From an uncultured Shinella sp. (GTDB lineage Bacteria > Pseudomonadota > Alphaproteobacteria > Rhizobiales > Rhizobiaceae): a DNA stretch of 16,525 bases. The translations under genes were made by a program, and so were the position numbers. The stretch is from NCBI GenBank assembly GCA_946886325.1, contig CAMPIK010000008.1, positions 1-16,525 on the forward strand. The letters are read 5' to 3'. Below are positions 14,869 to 16,525 of this stretch, piece after piece (position 1 is the stretch's first letter; each line of letters begins with the position of its first letter). Below the pieces are notes generated by a model that had not been told where the DNA came from, did not search any database, and saw only the letters and a program-made list of their open reading frames with translations.

Positions 14869-15180
14869 ATGACCGCTTTGAAGAAAAGAGCCCGCGCTCT
14901 CGAGGACGAATTCGCCTACAGGCAGGATTTCCAGTTTCGCGCACAGGCCCGCACCAATGCGTTGCTTGGCTTCTGGGCCGCCGCCAAGCTGCGTCGCCAC
15001 GACGCCGAAACCTATTCCCGTGAACTGGCTGTCGCCGACGTCACCTCGCCGGGTGCCGCCGTTGCCCGTATCCGCGCCGATTTCGCCACCGCCGGCATCG
15101 AATGTCCCGATGAGGAGCTGCAGGACCGCATGGTCACGCTCCTGAAGGACGTCGCCCGCGAGATGTACGAAGCGGCCTGA
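14869..15180 (+). CDS. DUF1476 family protein (F1-ATPase zeta-subunit-like)
   Basis: A 103-residue, largely helical protein of the DUF1476 family. In Paracoccus denitrificans this family was identified as the zeta subunit, which inhibits ATP hydrolysis by the F1FO-ATP synthase. Family features are [25 protein letters not shown] sequence (about 9-29), LLGFWAA (31-37) and a four-helix plan to the end. The N-terminus, [11 protein letters not shown], differs from the acidic FDDRE-type start of the usual zeta protein, where the inhibitory segment lies. The arginine pair in the ARRN motif is ARTN here. It may be a paralogue with altered or lost inhibition. The start at 14869 has GGGGAA six bases upstream. 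No ATP synthase genes are nearby. Confidence 0.85.
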   Translation: MTALKKRARALEDEFAYRQDFQFRAQARTNALLGFWAAAKLRRHDAETYSRELAVADVTSPGAAVARIRADFATAGIECPDEELQDRMVTLLKDVAREMYEAA

Positions 15181-15204
15181 CCGCTCCGGTCGAAAACCAA
15201 CGGA

Positions 15205-15237
15205 CCGGGCCTGCGCGCAAAACCGCCGCAGGCCCGG
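15205..15237. terminator. Long stem between convergent DUF1476 and MBL genes
   Basis: CCGGGCCTGCG (15205-15215) and CGCAGGCCCGG (15227-15237) form a perfect 11-bp GC-rich stem with an 11-base loop. It lies 24 bases after the DUF1476 stop and 10 bases before the end of the MBL gene. No U-tract exists on either strand, so it may act as a bidirectional mRNA 3'-end barrier rather than a classical terminator. Confidence 0.55.
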
Positions 15238-15247
15238 CCGTCATCGA

Positions 15248-16240
15248 TCAGATGTCGAACTGATAGCTCATCGGCACGAAGCGATAGCCCTCGCTTGCCT
15301 TTTCCACATAGCCGACCGCCGGGAACGGCATGTGATAGCCGACGAAGGCAAGCTTGTCGGTCGCGATCATGTCGAACACCGTCTTGCGCGCCGCCGCCGC
15401 CATCGCCTTGTCCATGTCGAACCGGACTTCCCAGTCGGGCCGCTGGAGCGACAGGACGAAGTGATTGGCCGTATCGGCCGTCAGCATCATCGCGCGGCCA
15501 TCGGATTCGATGCGGAAGATCATGTGGCCCGGCGAATGGCCGAAGGCATTGATGCCGGTGATGCCGGGTACGACTTCACCGCCGTCCTCGATGAAGGTGA
15601 TCTTTTCGGCGAGCGGCTGCACCTTGGCCAACACGCCCTTGTGTCCCTGTTCGGCCGGCGTGCCGACCCGATCCGTGCTCGTCCAGAAATCATATTCCGT
15701 GCGGCCGGCCACATAACGCGCATTTGCGAAGGTCGGAGCGCCGCCTTCGGTCAGGCCGCCGATATGGTCGCCGTGCATATGCGTGATGACGACGACGGTG
15801 ACCTGGTCCGGCGTGTAGCCCACCGCCTTCAGGCCTTCGACGAGGCGCCCCATGCCGGCCTCGCGACCGCCCTCGCCCAGGCCCGTGTCGAAGAGCACCA
15901 CCTCGGAGCCGGTGTCGACCAGCGTCGGCGCGAAGCTGTTGACGAACTGATCGGCGGGCAGGAAATTCTCGGTGAGCAGCGCACCCACCGTTTCGGCCGA
16001 CTGATTGGTGCCGAAGGTCTCGTTCGGCGTGCCTGAAGGCCTCATGCCGTCGCGCACGACCGTGACCCGGAAACTGCCGAGCTTGAAGGTTCGCGTTTCG
16101 ACGGGTGCCATCTTCATGCCTGCGTCTCCCTGGGCGAATGCGGTGGTGCCAGCCCGGTTCAGGATAAAGGGCGCGGCAAGCGTGCCGACGCCCGCTGCCA
16201 GGAACAGGGTTCTGCGTGAAATATCCATGGTCGTTGCCAT
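15248..16240 (-). CDS. Metallo-beta-lactamase-fold hydrolase, predicted Tat-exported
   Basis: A 330-residue MBL-fold protein. The zinc-binding motif THMHGDHIGG (153-162) supplies H154, H156, D158 and H159. H235 or H239 in GHSPGH, D256 (TADTANH) and H303 (GYHMPFP) complete the two-metal site. The N-terminus has a twin-arginine motif SRRTLFLAAG (8-17), a hydrophobic core and a likely cleavage near AFA (36), so export of the folded, metal-loaded enzyme to the periplasm is predicted. The substrate is unknown; relatives include lactonases, and nothing here proves a beta-lactamase. The ATG at 16240 has GGAGG seven bases upstream. A second ATG at 16228 lies closer to the RR motif but lacks its own ribosome site. 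The gene appears monocistronic. Confidence 0.9.
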   Translation of the reverse strand: MATTMDISRRTLFLAAGVGTLAAPFILNRAGTTAFAQGDAGMKMAPVETRTFKLGSFRVTVVRDGMRPSGTPNETFGTNQSAETVGALLTENFLPADQFVNSFAPTLVDTGSEVVLFDTGLGEGGREAGMGRLVEGLKAVGYTPDQVTVVVITHMHGDHIGGLTEGGAPTFANARYVAGRTEYDFWTSTDRVGTPAEQGHKGVLAKVQPLAEKITFIEDGGEVVPGITGINAFGHSPGHMIFRIESDGRAMMLTADTANHFVLSLQRPDWEVRFDMDKAMAAAARKTVFDMIATDKLAFVGYHMPFPAVGYVEKASEGYRFVPMSYQFDI

Positions 16241-16525
16241 TTTCCAGCCTCCGTTATGAATTGCGTGCTTGATCGGCCCGGCAGCTTCCCGACGGTCCCG
16301 AAGCCGGCGCCATCATCGCACGAGCCGAAGCTAGGGCACGTCACGAAGAAGGCGCCGGGAATCACGGCTTTGTGATAGCCTCGGCAATTATCGGGGATTT
16401 GACAGCGGCGCACGCTTGGGCGCAGTAAGTCGGCTGAAGCGGCGCCCTGCATGCCCGCCCCCCGCATGCTCGCCCCATTGGCGGGTGCCGCGTGCCGCCC
16501 GGAGCCAGTCCGCAGCCCGATGAAC
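16241..16525. other. Right-end region with no supported gene
   Basis: Apart from the GGAGG ribosome site of the MBL gene near 16247-16251, I see no gene, RNA or clear repeat. Frames here are short, with no family resemblance. The promoter of the MBL gene must lie in this region, but no convincing -35/-10 pair stands out. A gene cut by the right edge cannot be excluded. Confidence 0.5.

Noticed and set aside
14576..14944. 123-residue N-terminal extension of GuaB
   Set aside because: The frame is open but the residues do not match IMPDH, and the ATG at 14575 has the expected start and ribosome site.

Overview
The window is a GC-rich, densely packed stretch of alphaproteobacterial chromosome. 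It most resembles the Rhizobiaceae (Rhizobium, Ensifer, Agrobacterium or Shinella type). The reasons are a plant-type glutamate-cysteine ligase next to rsmE, a DUF1127 small protein beside an LsrB/VtlR-like LysR regulator, a DUF3422 membrane protein, and a DUF1476 (F1-ATPase zeta-type) protein. I see no insertion sequences, integrases, phage genes, tRNA/rRNA genes or CRISPR. It reads as mostly core housekeeping chromosome.

Layout. 1-1539: the 3' end of an unidentified gene meets a DUF3422 membrane protein tail to tail. 1697-3153: a FadR/GntR-type regulator with a clear palindrome over its own predicted promoter, then a Nudix hydrolase. 3221-5474: a Pit phosphate transporter tightly coupled to rsmE. 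5648-7953: glutamate-cysteine ligase (gshA), then a DUF937 protein with repeated NPF motifs. 8057-10586: a DUF1127 protein divergent from an LsrB/VtlR-like LysR gene, followed on the same strand by oxyR. 10590-12989 (minus strand): a Tat-exported dienelactone hydrolase, a MAPEG-family membrane protein, an unknown four-helix membrane protein and a small exported protein. 13079-14575: guaB, divergent from the DUF1476 gene (14869-15180). 15248-16240: a Tat-exported metallo-beta-lactamase-fold hydrolase. The last 285 bases hold no gene I can support.

Themes. The middle of the window (about 5.6-10.6 kb) groups thiol and redox functions: glutathione synthesis, a LysR regulator of a family linked to redox and sRNA/DUF1127 control, and OxyR with its two redox cysteines. 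Pit and DUF1127 both have published or plausible ties to phosphate metabolism. That these genes work as one regulatory neighbourhood is inference. The most testable points are the DUF1127/LysR divergent control region with a possible extra small ORF, the palindrome ending three bases before the oxyR start, the fadR-type operator, and the divergent zeta-like protein. I found no clear new multi-gene system.
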